From Stappia taiwanensis (GTDB lineage: Bacteria; Pseudomonadota; Alphaproteobacteria; Rhizobiales; Stappiaceae): a DNA stretch of 64,000 nucleotides. Positions 28,598 to 36,320 of the stretch are shown in pieces. The translations under genes were made by a program, and so were the position numbers. The notes under the pieces were generated by a model. That model was not told where the DNA came from and searched no databases. It saw only the letters and a program-made list of their open reading frames with translations. The number at the start of each line of letters is the position of its first letter. Within the stretch, counting starts at the first letter, position 1. The stretch lies in contig NZ_BMCR01000001.1 of the NCBI RefSeq assembly GCF_014635285.1, positions 620,001 through 684,000 on the forward strand, in the 5' to 3' direction.

Positions 28598-31500
28598 ATG
28601 CCATCTCGTGTTTCGGCCGCCGTCGCGCAGCTTTCGATCCCCCATGCCTTTTTCTTGAACACCTCCCACAAAGCCGCTCGCCGACCCCTCATAGCCACGG
28701 TCTCCATCCTGTCGCTTCTCGCGGGCGGCACGGGGGCGGCGCTGGCCGGTCCCGGTGCAGGCAACACCTCCTCCTTCGGATACGACGGTCAGGACGGTCT
28801 GGCTGGCAGCGTGGTGTCTGGAACCGTCGGCAACCTGATCCGCGGCGGGGACGGCGGCGACGGCGGGGACGGCTTCGGGGGTCCGACAGCCGGCCAACCC
28901 GGCGGCGCGGGTGTGAATGGCGGCGGCGCAGGAGGGGCCGGAGGCGACGAAGACTGGGGCGATGGCGGCGGTGGCGGAGGCGGCGGCGAAGGCGCCCGGC
29001 TCGGCGGAGACCTTGACATCACCGATACGGGGCAGATCCTCGGAGGCAACGGTGGTGATGGCGGCAACCAGATCGGCAGCGGCGGAGACGGCGGCGACGC
29101 GCTCTCGGGCAGCGGCGGCCATACGCTCGTCAACAACGGGCGTATGCGCGGCGGCGATGGCGGCAGCGGCGGCCTCACGCCCGCCGCCCTCAGCGGCGAC
29201 GGCTGGAATGGCGGCAACGGCATAACCGGCAGCGATCTGACCATCAAAAATGCCGGCACAATCACCGGCGGCACGGGCGGAGATGGCGGTGATTACAACG
29301 ACACCGGGAAATCCATCGGCGGCTTCGGTGGGTTTGGTGGCCATGGTATCAAGGGCAACGGCCTGACGATTGACAATTCCGGTCTGATTGCCGGAGGAAA
29401 CGGTGGCAACGGCCGGGATGGCGACGGTGGTGACGCCATTCGCGGCCGCAACCTCGTGATCAACAATTCCGGCCAGATCTCCGGCGGTTCCGGAGGAAAC
29501 GACCCGCTCACCGGCCAGAATGGCAGCGATGGGTTCGCCATCGCCTTTACCGGCGGAACGAATGTGCTGCGCCTTGGCTCGGACCAGTCCGGTATTCAAG
29601 GCGCCGTCGACGGCACCGCAACCGCGAGCCATGACACGCTCATTCTCGCCGGACCGCTAGCAGGCGGCAGCGCAAACGCCAGCTTTGATGTCTCAGCCAT
29701 TGGAACATCGGCTCAATTTCGCGGGTTCGAGTCCTTCCAGAAGGAAGGGGCCTCGACCTGGACACTCACCGGCACGGGCGATCAGGACTGGGTGATCGCC
29801 AAAGGAACCGTGATCGGCACCACCGACAGTCTCCAGGGCGATCTGGAACTGACCGGCACCGCCGCGCAGGTCGTCTTTTCCCAGTCGATCGACGGCACGC
29901 ATGCCGGCAACATCACCGGCACCGGAAACCTGGCCAAGAACGGCAGCGGCACGGTCACGCTCACGGGCGTCAATACCCACACCGGCGGCACAACCGTCAA
30001 TGCGGGCACCTTGCGACTTGGTGCGGCGGATGCACTGTCGGGCGGCGGCGCTCTCACAATCAACGGTGGCACACTCGACCTCAACGATCACGCGGTCACG
30101 ACCTCGGCTCTTTCAGGTAGCGGCGGAACCATCGATATCGGCCCCGGAGGCAGCCCCAGCACCACCGGACTGACGATAGACCAGGATATCGACACCAGCT
30201 ATCTGGGCGCCCTCACTGGCGGCGGGATGTTGACAAAGAGCGGTTCGGGTACGCTGACGCTTGCCGGCGACGGCTCCGTTTTCTCCGGCACCACCCACCT
30301 TGTCGAAGGCCGTCTCCACATCGGCGACAGTTCCGGAAACGGCACCTTGGGCGGGCACGTACAGGTCAGCGGCGGAGTTCTTGGCGGATCGGGGAGGATT
30401 TTCGGCGATGTGACCGTTGGAGGTAGCGGCGTGCACGCACCGGGCAACTCCATCGGGACGCAGACCATTTCGGGCAATTATGTCAACTCTGGCACATTGC
30501 AAATCGAAGCCACTCCAACGGCCTCCGACAAGCTCGTCGTTGGAGGCACCGTCGATATTTCAGGCGCGACGCTCGATCTTGTGCTGTCGCCGGCAACCGC
30601 ATCGAGTTGGGACCCGTTCAATGGCCCCCACACGCTGATCGACAAACAGAGCGCCGGCCAGATCACCGGCCGTTTTGCCTCCATCGCCTCCAACCTTCTC
30701 TTCCTCGACACCTGGCTCAACTACGCGGGAGGGGACGGAAACGACCTGACCATGGAACTCGTACGCAACGACATGGCCTTCGTCGATGCCGCACGCACTC
30801 GCAACCAGAAAGCCACCGCCGGCGCCATCGAAGCCCAAGGCAACACCAGCGCTCTCTGGCGCGCCATCGCCCTGTCGCCATCAGAGGCAGCTGCCCGTGC
30901 CGGTTTCGACAGCCTCTCCGGCGAAATCCACGCTTCGGCCCAAGCTGCGCTTATCGCCGACAGCCGCCACCTGCGCCGCGCGGTCGAGCGGCGCATCCGC
31001 TCTGCCTTTGACACCGCCGCCCCGTCCCAAGGCACCACCCTGTGGGCAGACGGCTATGGCAGTTGGGGACGGCGCGACAGCGACGGCAATGCGGCCAGCG
31101 CGGACCGGTCGAGCGGAGGGCTGTTCGTTGGCGCAGACACCTGGATCTCCGGCTGGCGCGTGGGGGCACTGGTGGGCTACGGCCAGACCGGCATCGACGT
31201 TCGAGCCCGCTCCTCTTCCACCGATGCGACCGACGTGCATGCCGGTCTTTACGCAGGCTCGGTCTTCGGCGCCGTCTCGCTGCGCGCCGGCGCCGGTTTC
31301 ACCTGGCATCGGCTCGACAGCACACGCGACGCCGCCGCCACCGGTTTTTCCGACACGCTGAGGGCCAAATACAACGCACACACCGCACAGGCGTTCGGGG
31401 AACTCGGCTATCAGGTGGAAACCGGTTTCGGTCGTGTCGAGCCCTTCGCAGGGCTGGCGCATGTCAGCAATCGCAGGGATAGCTTCGCCGAAGATGGCGG

Positions 31501-31849
31501 CCCCGCCGCCCTCAACGTCTCGGCGGAGACAATGGATAGCACCTTCACCACATTGGGTATGCGTATCGAGACCGCTCTGCCGCTCGAAAACCTGCAAGCA
31601 ACGGCGCGCGCCGGCATCGCCTGGCAATATGCGTTCGGTGACACGGCACCGGTTTCCAGCCACGCCTTCCCCGGCGGAGCGGGGTTTCTGATCGCCGGCA
31701 CCCCGCTTGCTCGCAACCGTGCCGTTTTGGACGCCGGGCTTGATCTTGCACTGACGTCTCAGGCGCGACTCGAGGTGAACTATCAGGGGCAGTTCGACGG
31801 CGCGGCTCACTCGCAGACCCTGAGCGGCGCGTTTCGAATCCGCTTCTAG
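28598..31849 (+). CDS. Glycine-rich autotransporter (type Va secretion)
   Basis: 1,083 aa outer-membrane autotransporter. An extended signal peptide of about 50 residues (hydrophobic core LIATVSILSLLAGGTGAALAG) is followed by about 250 residues of Gly/Asp/Asn-rich repeats (GGDGGDGG, GGNGGDGGN, GGFGGFGGHG) interleaved with beta-helix rungs of the type LTIDNSGLIAGGNGG. Autotransporter-associated beta-strand repeats follow (LAKNGSGTVTLTGVNTHTGG, LTKSGSGTLTLAGDGSVFSG). The last about 270 residues are the beta-barrel (TTLWADGYGSWGRRD... to the terminal GAFRIRF, ending in Phe as required for BAM recognition). No protease or lipase motif was seen in the passenger, so a structural or adhesin role is likely. 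Divergent from araC. Confidence 0.9.
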   Translation: MPSRVSAAVAQLSIPHAFFLNTSHKAARRPLIATVSILSLLAGGTGAALAGPGAGNTSSFGYDGQDGLAGSVVSGTVGNLIRGGDGGDGGDGFGGPTAGQPGGAGVNGGGAGGAGGDEDWGDGGGGGGGGEGARLGGDLDITDTGQILGGNGGDGGNQIGSGGDGGDALSGSGGHTLVNNGRMRGGDGGSGGLTPAALSGDGWNGGNGITGSDLTIKNAGTITGGTGGDGGDYNDTGKSIGGFGGFGGHGIKGNGLTIDNSGLIAGGNGGNGRDGDGGDAIRGRNLVINNSGQISGGSGGNDPLTGQNGSDGFAIAFTGGTNVLRLGSDQSGIQGAVDGTATASHDTLILAGPLAGGSANASFDVSAIGTSAQFRGFESFQKEGASTWTLTGTGDQDWVIAKGTVIGTTDSLQGDLELTGTAAQVVFSQSIDGTHAGNITGTGNLAKNGSGTVTLTGVNTHTGGTTVNAGTLRLGAADALSGGGALTINGGTLDLNDHAVTTSALSGSGGTIDIGPGGSPSTTGLTIDQDIDTSYLGALTGGGMLTKSGSGTLTLAGDGSVFSGTTHLVEGRLHIGDSSGNGTLGGHVQVSGGVLGGSGRIFGDVTVGGSGVHAPGNSIGTQTISGNYVNSGTLQIEATPTASDKLVVGGTVDISGATLDLVLSPATASSWDPFNGPHTLIDKQSAGQITGRFASIASNLLFLDTWLNYAGGDGNDLTMELVRNDMAFVDAARTRNQKATAGAIEAQGNTSALWRAIALSPSEAAARAGFDSLSGEIHASAQAALIADSRHLRRAVERRIRSAFDTAAPSQGTTLWADGYGSWGRRDSDGNAASADRSSGGLFVGADTWISGWRVGALVGYGQTGIDVRARSSSTDATDVHAGLYAGSVFGAVSLRAGAGFTWHRLDSTRDAAATGFSDTLRAKYNAHTAQAFGELGYQVETGFGRVEPFAGLAHVSNRRDSFAEDGGPAALNVSAETMDSTFTTLGMRIETALPLENLQATARAGIAWQYAFGDTAPVSSHAFPGGAGFLIAGTPLARNRAVLDAGLDLALTSQARLEVNYQGQFDGAAHSQTLSGAFRIRF

Positions 31850-32224
31850 GCGGCAAATTTTCAGGTCCGCCTGGCGTCTCGCGCAGCCGACGGCCTGAGA
31901 CAGGCCGCTTCGGCCGGCAGCGAAGGATCAAGGCCCGAGCCAACTCCTTGAACCGGTTTCCAAGGTCGCCGAGCAGGCGGCCTGAGCCTGCGGGCAGCAG
32001 TTTATCTGTCGACGCCCCGGCCGCGAGTTCGGTATCAGAACGGGGAAAGATGTTCGTCCCGATTGAAGCTTGGCGGCGTTTGTGACACCCCTTCTCCAGA
32101 CGGCGTGAAGGATGGGCCGTGCAACGGCTGCCCCCGAGCACCCCACGCCCACCGAAGCCCTCGAACCGGCGTATCCCCACGTCCCGATGCGGCTGGTAGC
32201 TGGCAGGCTCCCGCCCCGACGACC
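31850..32224. other. Intergenic stretch between the autotransporter and a MITE-like element, no gene seen
   Basis: 375 bp. A long minus-strand frame crosses it (31545-32450) but runs antisense into the autotransporter and through the element, and its translation is Arg/Pro-rich without motifs. CCTTGAACCGGTTTCCAAGG at about 31948-31967 is an imperfect dyad. Possibly remnant accessory DNA; nothing recognised. Confidence 0.4.
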
Positions 32225-32226
32225 TA

Positions 32227-32492
32227 GGGTCTGGACTCATAAATGAGGCTGACATGGCATGGGAAATGGCAAGAGACTGCGAGGAAGGGCGTGCGGAGCG
32301 GGCTGGTTGCCCGGTCAAACGCGCTGACGACGCAGGGTGAAGCCATTTCCATGTCCTGAAGGATTTGACCGGATTGCGCCTGCTCTCACGTCGCGAAAGG
32401 CTTGAAAATGAACCACATTTCCTGTGCTTTCGCTTCTTGACCAGGAGCAATCCGTCTCAAACCATATCAGCCTCATTTATGAGTCCAGACCC
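32227..32492. mobile_element. MITE-like element with 31 bp terminal inverted repeats
   Basis: The left end reads GGGTCTGGACTCATAAATGA and continues GGCTGACATGG; the right end is its reverse complement with one mismatch (30 of 31 identical). The dinucleotide TA flanks both ends (32225-32226 and 32493-32494), consistent with a TA target duplication as made by IS630/Tc1 or some IS5-group transposases. The 266 bp interior has no transposase. It looks like a non-autonomous derivative mobilised in trans. Confidence 0.75.
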
Positions 32493-32555
32493 TAAGGCTT
32501 CGGTGGGGCGAAGGGCATCACGTTTTGATTGAATGACGCGCTTCAGAGGTATGAG

Positions 32556-32882
32556 ATGATTCGACATATTGTGTTCTTTACCGCAAGGGAAGAGAACCGC
32601 GAGGCCGTCCGGGCCGGCCTGTCGCGCCTGACCGGCATTTCCCACGCGACCAAGCTGGAAATCGGCGAAAACCTGAAACGCGACCAGTGGGGCAATGAGG
32701 TCGACTTCATCGTCTACGGTGAATTCGAGACCGAGGCCGATCTCGCCGCCTTCCAGCAACATCCGGACTACCAGCTTTCGACCGAGACAGTGAAGCCGCT
32801 GCGCGAAATGCGCTTTGCCGCCGATTTCGACAGTGACCAGGCCGTCACCCGGCCACTGGGCGTCACACCCGAGCTGGCGTGA
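32556..32882 (+). CDS. Dabb-family (stress-responsive alpha/beta barrel) protein
   Basis: 108 aa starting at the ATG at 32556 (MIRHIVFFTAREENREAVRAGL), with AGAGGT upstream. The ferredoxin-like Dabb fold is suggested by the N-terminal IRHIVFF, then VDFIVYGEFETEADLAAFQQHPDY with the His common in this family, and the strand near its end. The biochemical role is unknown; related domains are dimeric and sometimes catalytic. The gene begins 62 bp after the MITE-like element, so the element may carry or disrupt its promoter. Confidence 0.75.
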   Translation: MIRHIVFFTAREENREAVRAGLSRLTGISHATKLEIGENLKRDQWGNEVDFIVYGEFETEADLAAFQQHPDYQLSTETVKPLREMRFAADFDSDQAVTRPLGVTPELA

Positions 32883-33072
32883 TTGCGTTGGGCTGAAAAG
32901 CCAAAACGCCAGAGATTGCGCCCTTTCGCCAAGACATTGCCTCGCCCGCCAGAGACGGCTTGGCGGGGCTTGTCTTGTCTGCCCCCGGCAGGCCGGATCG
33001 CCTGACGCGCCCCTCCCGACCATATTTCGACAGTCATGGAATGATCACTTGACGGCCCGCGCGCAGGCGCGC

Positions 33073-33102
33073 AGGCTATTTCCATGAACATCGAAATAGC
33101 CT
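33073..33102. promoter_or_regulatory. Inverted repeat across the arsR start codon
   Basis: AGGCTATTTC and GAAATAGCCT form perfect 10 bp arms separated by 10 bp, and the ATG of the arsR gene (33084) lies in the spacer. The right arm is coding. It could be an autoregulatory ArsR operator or an mRNA hairpin that exposes or hides the start codon. The ribosome-binding site would lie within the left arm. Confidence 0.5.
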
Positions 33103-33407
33103 CCCGCCAGCTTGAAGCTCTTGGCAACCCGACCCGGCTGACCCTTTACCGGACCCTTGTCCGCGCAGGTCGCGGTGGCTTGCCGGTGGGCCATGTGCAG
33201 GAGCGGCTCGACATGCCGGCCTCGACCTTGTCCCATCACCTCAAGCGACTGGTCGCAGCCGGTCTGGTTCGCCAGGAGCGGGCCGGAACCAGCCTGATCT
33301 GCCACGCGGAATATCCGGCGATGGATGCTCTTCTGGGCTTTCTGACTGACGAATGTTGTGCCGACGAGTGCTGTGCCGAGGAAGGCCGCAACCGGGGTGA
33401 CGCCTGA
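33084..33407 (+). CDS. ArsR-family metalloregulator
   Basis: 107 aa winged-helix repressor. EALGNPTRLTLYRTLVRAG and VQERLDMPASTLSHHLKRLVAAGLVRQERAG are the typical ArsR/SmtB recognition region. The usual ELCVC motif of the alpha-3 helix is absent. Instead a cysteine cluster lies near the C-terminus (DECCADECCAEEG), a different placement also used in some As(III)- or metal-sensing ArsR proteins. It precedes an MFS transporter gene, and the pair probably forms an inducible efflux unit. The inducer could be arsenite, an organoarsenical or another soft metal. Confidence 0.87.
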   Translation: MNIEIASRQLEALGNPTRLTLYRTLVRAGRGGLPVGHVQERLDMPASTLSHHLKRLVAAGLVRQERAGTSLICHAEYPAMDALLGFLTDECCADECCAEEGRNRGDA

Positions 33408-33490
33408 TGCTGTGCGGATGGAAAGACACAAGACTGGTGGCGGCGATACCGCCCGACTGGAAGCCTGGGCGGCGCAATCATGATCTCTGA
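33407..33490 (+). CDS. Possible 27-residue coupling peptide between arsR and the MFS gene
   Basis: The ATG overlaps the arsR stop (TGATG) and the frame runs 27 codons (MLCGWKDTRLVAAIPPDWKP...) to a TGA at 33488-33490, overlapping the start of the MFS gene by 11 bp. This could couple translation across the 72 bp gap. No independent evidence of function. Confidence 0.25.
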   Translation: MLCGWKDTRLVAAIPPDWKPGRRNHDL

Positions 33491-34670
33491 ACGCACACGG
33501 GTGATCTCCGCCCTCGGCCTGGTGATGATCCTCACCTGGGGCAGCACCTTCTACCTGCTGGCGGTCCTGTCCGGTCCGATCCAGGACGAGACCGGCTGGA
33601 GCGCGGGAGAAGTGACACTTGGCATCTCACTGGGGCTGCTGGTGTCCGGCCTTGCGGCCAGCCGGATCGGCAGCCTCATCCAGCTGGAGGGCGGCCGGCG
33701 GGTACTCGCAGCCGGTACGCTGCTGATCGCCGCCGGGCTTGCTCTTCTCGGGCTGGCGCACTCCCTGACGGTCTATCTGATCGCCTGGGGCATTCTCGGG
33801 CTTGGCATGGCGGCGGCGCTCTATGATGCCGCGTTTTCGACCCTTGGCCGGCTCTACGGGCGAGAGGCACGTTCGGCCATCACCGCCCTGACCCTGTGGG
33901 GCGGCTTTGCCAGTACCGTCTGCTGGCCGATCTCGGCATTTCTGGTCGAAAACGTCGGGTGGCGCGGCACCTGCTTCGCCTATGCCGCACTTCACCTCAC
34001 TGTCACCCTGCCGCTGTGCTGGTACGCCCTGCCGGCAGGCGCGCCGCCCGTTCCTGCGCCGTCCGTTTCGGCGACGGTCGCCCCTGACCGCTCGCCTGGC
34101 CGTTTCGACCTTCGCTTCTGGTGCATTGCCTGCGCCGGGTCCGCGCTGGCGATGCTCGCCTCGCTGTGGTCGGTGCACCTGATCACCATCCTGACCGCCA
34201 AGGGCTACGCGCTTGCCGCCGCCGTCGGGCTGGGCACGCTGATCGGTCCGGCACAGGTCGGCGCCCGGGTTCTGGAGATGCTGGGGCGTGGCCGCCATCA
34301 TCCGATCTGGACCATGCTCGTGTCGACCTCACTGGTGCTGATCGGATTCGTCGGGCTTCAGTGGGAGTTTCCGGCGGGTGCGGCTCTTGTGGCCTATGGG
34401 GCGGGCAATGGGCTGTGGTCGATCGCACGCGGAGCCTTGCCGCTCGCCGTCTTCGCTCCGGAGGACTACGCCCGGATCATGGGGCGGCTGGCCCGCCCGG
34501 CACTGATCGCCTCGGCCCTGGCCCCGCTCCTTGGGGCGATGCTGATCGACGCCTATGGCCCGCATGGCCTGCTCGGCCTGCTGGCGCTCGGCGCGCTGGT
34601 CCCGCTGGGCGCGGCCCTCGTGCTTGCCGTTGAGCTCAGTCGGCGCGCCCGCAGCCCCGCCCTGCACTGA
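33480..34670 (+). CDS. MFS transporter, probable efflux pump with arsR
   Basis: 396 aa with about 12 predicted membrane segments, for example VISALGLVMILTWGSTFYLLAVL, VTLGISLGLLVSGLAAS, VLAAGTLLIAAGLALLGLA and LLGLLALGALVPLGAALVLAV. The loop after the second segment reads SRIGSLIQLEGGRRVLAAG, the degenerate MFS A-motif position. Linkage to an ArsR repressor with a Cys-rich tail suggests metalloid or xenobiotic export, but substrate cannot be read from the sequence. It converges with the GNAT gene; a GGGGCG/CGCCCC hairpin at 34707-34725 lies between them without a T tract. Confidence 0.85.
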   Translation: MISERTRVISALGLVMILTWGSTFYLLAVLSGPIQDETGWSAGEVTLGISLGLLVSGLAASRIGSLIQLEGGRRVLAAGTLLIAAGLALLGLAHSLTVYLIAWGILGLGMAAALYDAAFSTLGRLYGREARSAITALTLWGGFASTVCWPISAFLVENVGWRGTCFAYAALHLTVTLPLCWYALPAGAPPVPAPSVSATVAPDRSPGRFDLRFWCIACAGSALAMLASLWSVHLITILTAKGYALAAAVGLGTLIGPAQVGARVLEMLGRGRHHPIWTMLVSTSLVLIGFVGLQWEFPAGAALVAYGAGNGLWSIARGALPLAVFAPEDYARIMGRLARPALIASALAPLLGAMLIDAYGPHGLLGLLALGALVPLGAALVLAVELSRRARSPALH

Positions 34671-34744
34671 CAGCGACCACACTGCCGCACTTGCGGATGA
34701 GCGGGCGGGGCGGGCTTTGCGCCCCGTCCCTGCCCGGCCAAGCG

Positions 34745-35194
34745 TCATGCCGCCAGATGCATGCGGATGTTCTCAAACGGCAAGCCGTTGTCGTCGCGGG
34801 GGCGCCGACCGTTTTCCCTGAAACCGAGATGCCGATAGAACGCAACCGCCTGGCTGTTCTGCGCATAGACCTCAAGCGTCAGCTCTTGCTTGAGCTGCAG
34901 GCCATGGGCCACCAGAGCGCGACCAATGCCGCATCCCTGCACCGCCGGGTCGACGAACAGCCCACCGATGAAGCTGTCGAGCAAGCCGATGAAGCCGACG
35001 GGGCGCTGCGAAATCGTGGCGGCCCAGGTCTCGGCTTGCGGCAAATAAATCTCTTCGATCTGCCGGCGTTGGTCCTGAAGCAGCTCCCTCCCAAGGAAGG
35101 AATGGGCTTTGATGGATGCCCGGTACCAGATCTCGGATAGGCAGGCGGTGTCGGCCGCGCGAAAGGCGCGGATCGCAAGATGGTCATCTGTCAT
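34745..35194 (-). CDS. GNAT-family N-acetyltransferase
   Basis: 149 aa acetyl-CoA-dependent acyltransferase. The acetyl-CoA loop is visible as VDPAVQGCGIGRALVAHG (motif A, Q/RxxGxG/A), followed by LTLEVYAQNSQAVAFYRHLGFRENGRR (motif B). The start ATG at 35194 (MTDDHLAIRAFRAAD) is preferred over 35221. Substrate unknown. Single gene on the minus strand between two plus-strand units. Confidence 0.85.
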   Translation of the reverse strand: MTDDHLAIRAFRAADTACLSEIWYRASIKAHSFLGRELLQDQRRQIEEIYLPQAETWAATISQRPVGFIGLLDSFIGGLFVDPAVQGCGIGRALVAHGLQLKQELTLEVYAQNSQAVAFYRHLGFRENGRRPRDDNGLPFENIRMHLAA

Positions 35195-35320
35195 GATTTT
35201 TCCAGAAAATGAAATACGCACAGAAAATCAACGGCTAACAAGCCGTTTCGGATTCACCCTCTCAAGGGCGTGACTGATCTCTTCCGCGCATAGATCTCCT
35301 TCTTACCGGTGGCCGGAGAC

Positions 35321-36229
35321 CTACCGCCTGCCCCTCGCCTCTGTCAATGTCGGCAAGGATGCGGGCGCCGGTCTCATCGCGTGTTCCAACGCTGCGACCA
35401 ATTGCCGTGCAGCCGGTTGGGACTTCGAGCGCGCGGACCAGAAAACCGCAAAATCCACCGGCGGCAAAGCGGGAAGGCCCGACGTCCTTGCCTCCAGAAC
35501 CGGAAGGTCCCTGGTGAAACAGGCGGCGAGCGGCGACACCGCCAGCCCCGCCTTGACCGCGGCCTGAATGCCGGAAAGGCTTGGGCTGGTGCAGACGACC
35601 TCCCAGCAGCGTCCGGCCCTGGCAAGCGCCTCAAGCGCCGCACGCCGGTAGACACAGGCTTCGGGAAAGAGCGCAAGCGGAACAGGGCGTTCCGGATCTT
35701 CCGCCAACCGGGTATCGCCCGCCCAGACCAGACGGTCACCGCCGATGACCTCACCGGTTGCGCTCCCGGGGACGGCCTTGCCAACCACCAGGTCCAGCCC
35801 TCCGGCCATCATCCGCTCGCACAGTGTTGCGGTCAGCCCCACCTGCACATCCAGCCTGACCGCGCGGTGCGACCGCTTGAACTGCCGCAGCACGTCGGGA
35901 AGAAGGTATTGCGCAAGATCGTCCGAAACTCCCAGTGACAGATCGCCCTGCAGTTCCGGAGCCGCCAGCCGGGCGGCTCCCTCCTCCGCCAGTTGCAGCA
36001 GAGAGCTCGCATAGCCGCGCAAGACCTCCCCCTCTTTCGTCAGCGCCACGGTGCGGGTGCTTCGGGAAAACAAAGGCTTGCCAATGCGGACCTCAAGCCG
36101 CCGCACCTGCTGGCTAACGGTCGATTGGGTCAGATGCAGTTGCTCCGCCGCAGCGGTAAAGCTGCCACAGGTGGCAACGGCCTCAAAGCTGCGCAACAGA
36201 TGCAGATCGTATAGCGCCAGCTTATTCAT
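35321..36229 (-). CDS. LysR-family transcriptional regulator
   Basis: 302 aa. The N-terminal winged helix is clear: LHLLRSFEAVATCGSFTAAAEQLHLTQSTVSQQVRRLEVRIGKPLFSRSTRTVALTKEG. The periplasmic-binding-like effector domain follows (DLSLGVSDDLAQYLLPDVLRQFKRSHRAVRLDVQVG...). The ATG at 36229 (MNKLALYDLH) matches family starts. It is divergent from a haloacetate-dehalogenase-like gene 91 bp away, the usual layout for a LysR protein controlling its neighbour. Confidence 0.9.
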   Translation of the reverse strand: MNKLALYDLHLLRSFEAVATCGSFTAAAEQLHLTQSTVSQQVRRLEVRIGKPLFSRSTRTVALTKEGEVLRGYASSLLQLAEEGAARLAAPELQGDLSLGVSDDLAQYLLPDVLRQFKRSHRAVRLDVQVGLTATLCERMMAGGLDLVVGKAVPGSATGEVIGGDRLVWAGDTRLAEDPERPVPLALFPEACVYRRAALEALARAGRCWEVVCTSPSLSGIQAAVKAGLAVSPLAACFTRDLPVLEARTSGLPALPPVDFAVFWSARSKSQPAARQLVAALEHAMRPAPASLPTLTEARGRR

Positions 36230-36320
36230 TGCCAATTCCACTTAATCTGACCCCATAAATTAATTTCACATATCAACAGGAGCAATGCAACCTCCGCCGG
36301 CACCAAAACCGGGAGATGAT

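Noticed and set aside
28840-29540. Gly-rich DNA repeats in the autotransporter gene read as a CRISPR or tandem-repeat array
   Set aside because: The periodicity is codon-level (Gly/Asp/Asn) within one open frame, with no constant repeat-spacer structure.
32150-32180. GGTTCGAGG-like stretch resembling a tRNA T-loop (minus strand)
   Set aside because: No matching acceptor, anticodon or D stems can be drawn around it.
31545-32450. Minus-strand open frame of 301 codons after the autotransporter gene
   Set aside because: It begins inside the MITE-like element, runs antisense into the autotransporter barrel, and has no recognisable sequence.
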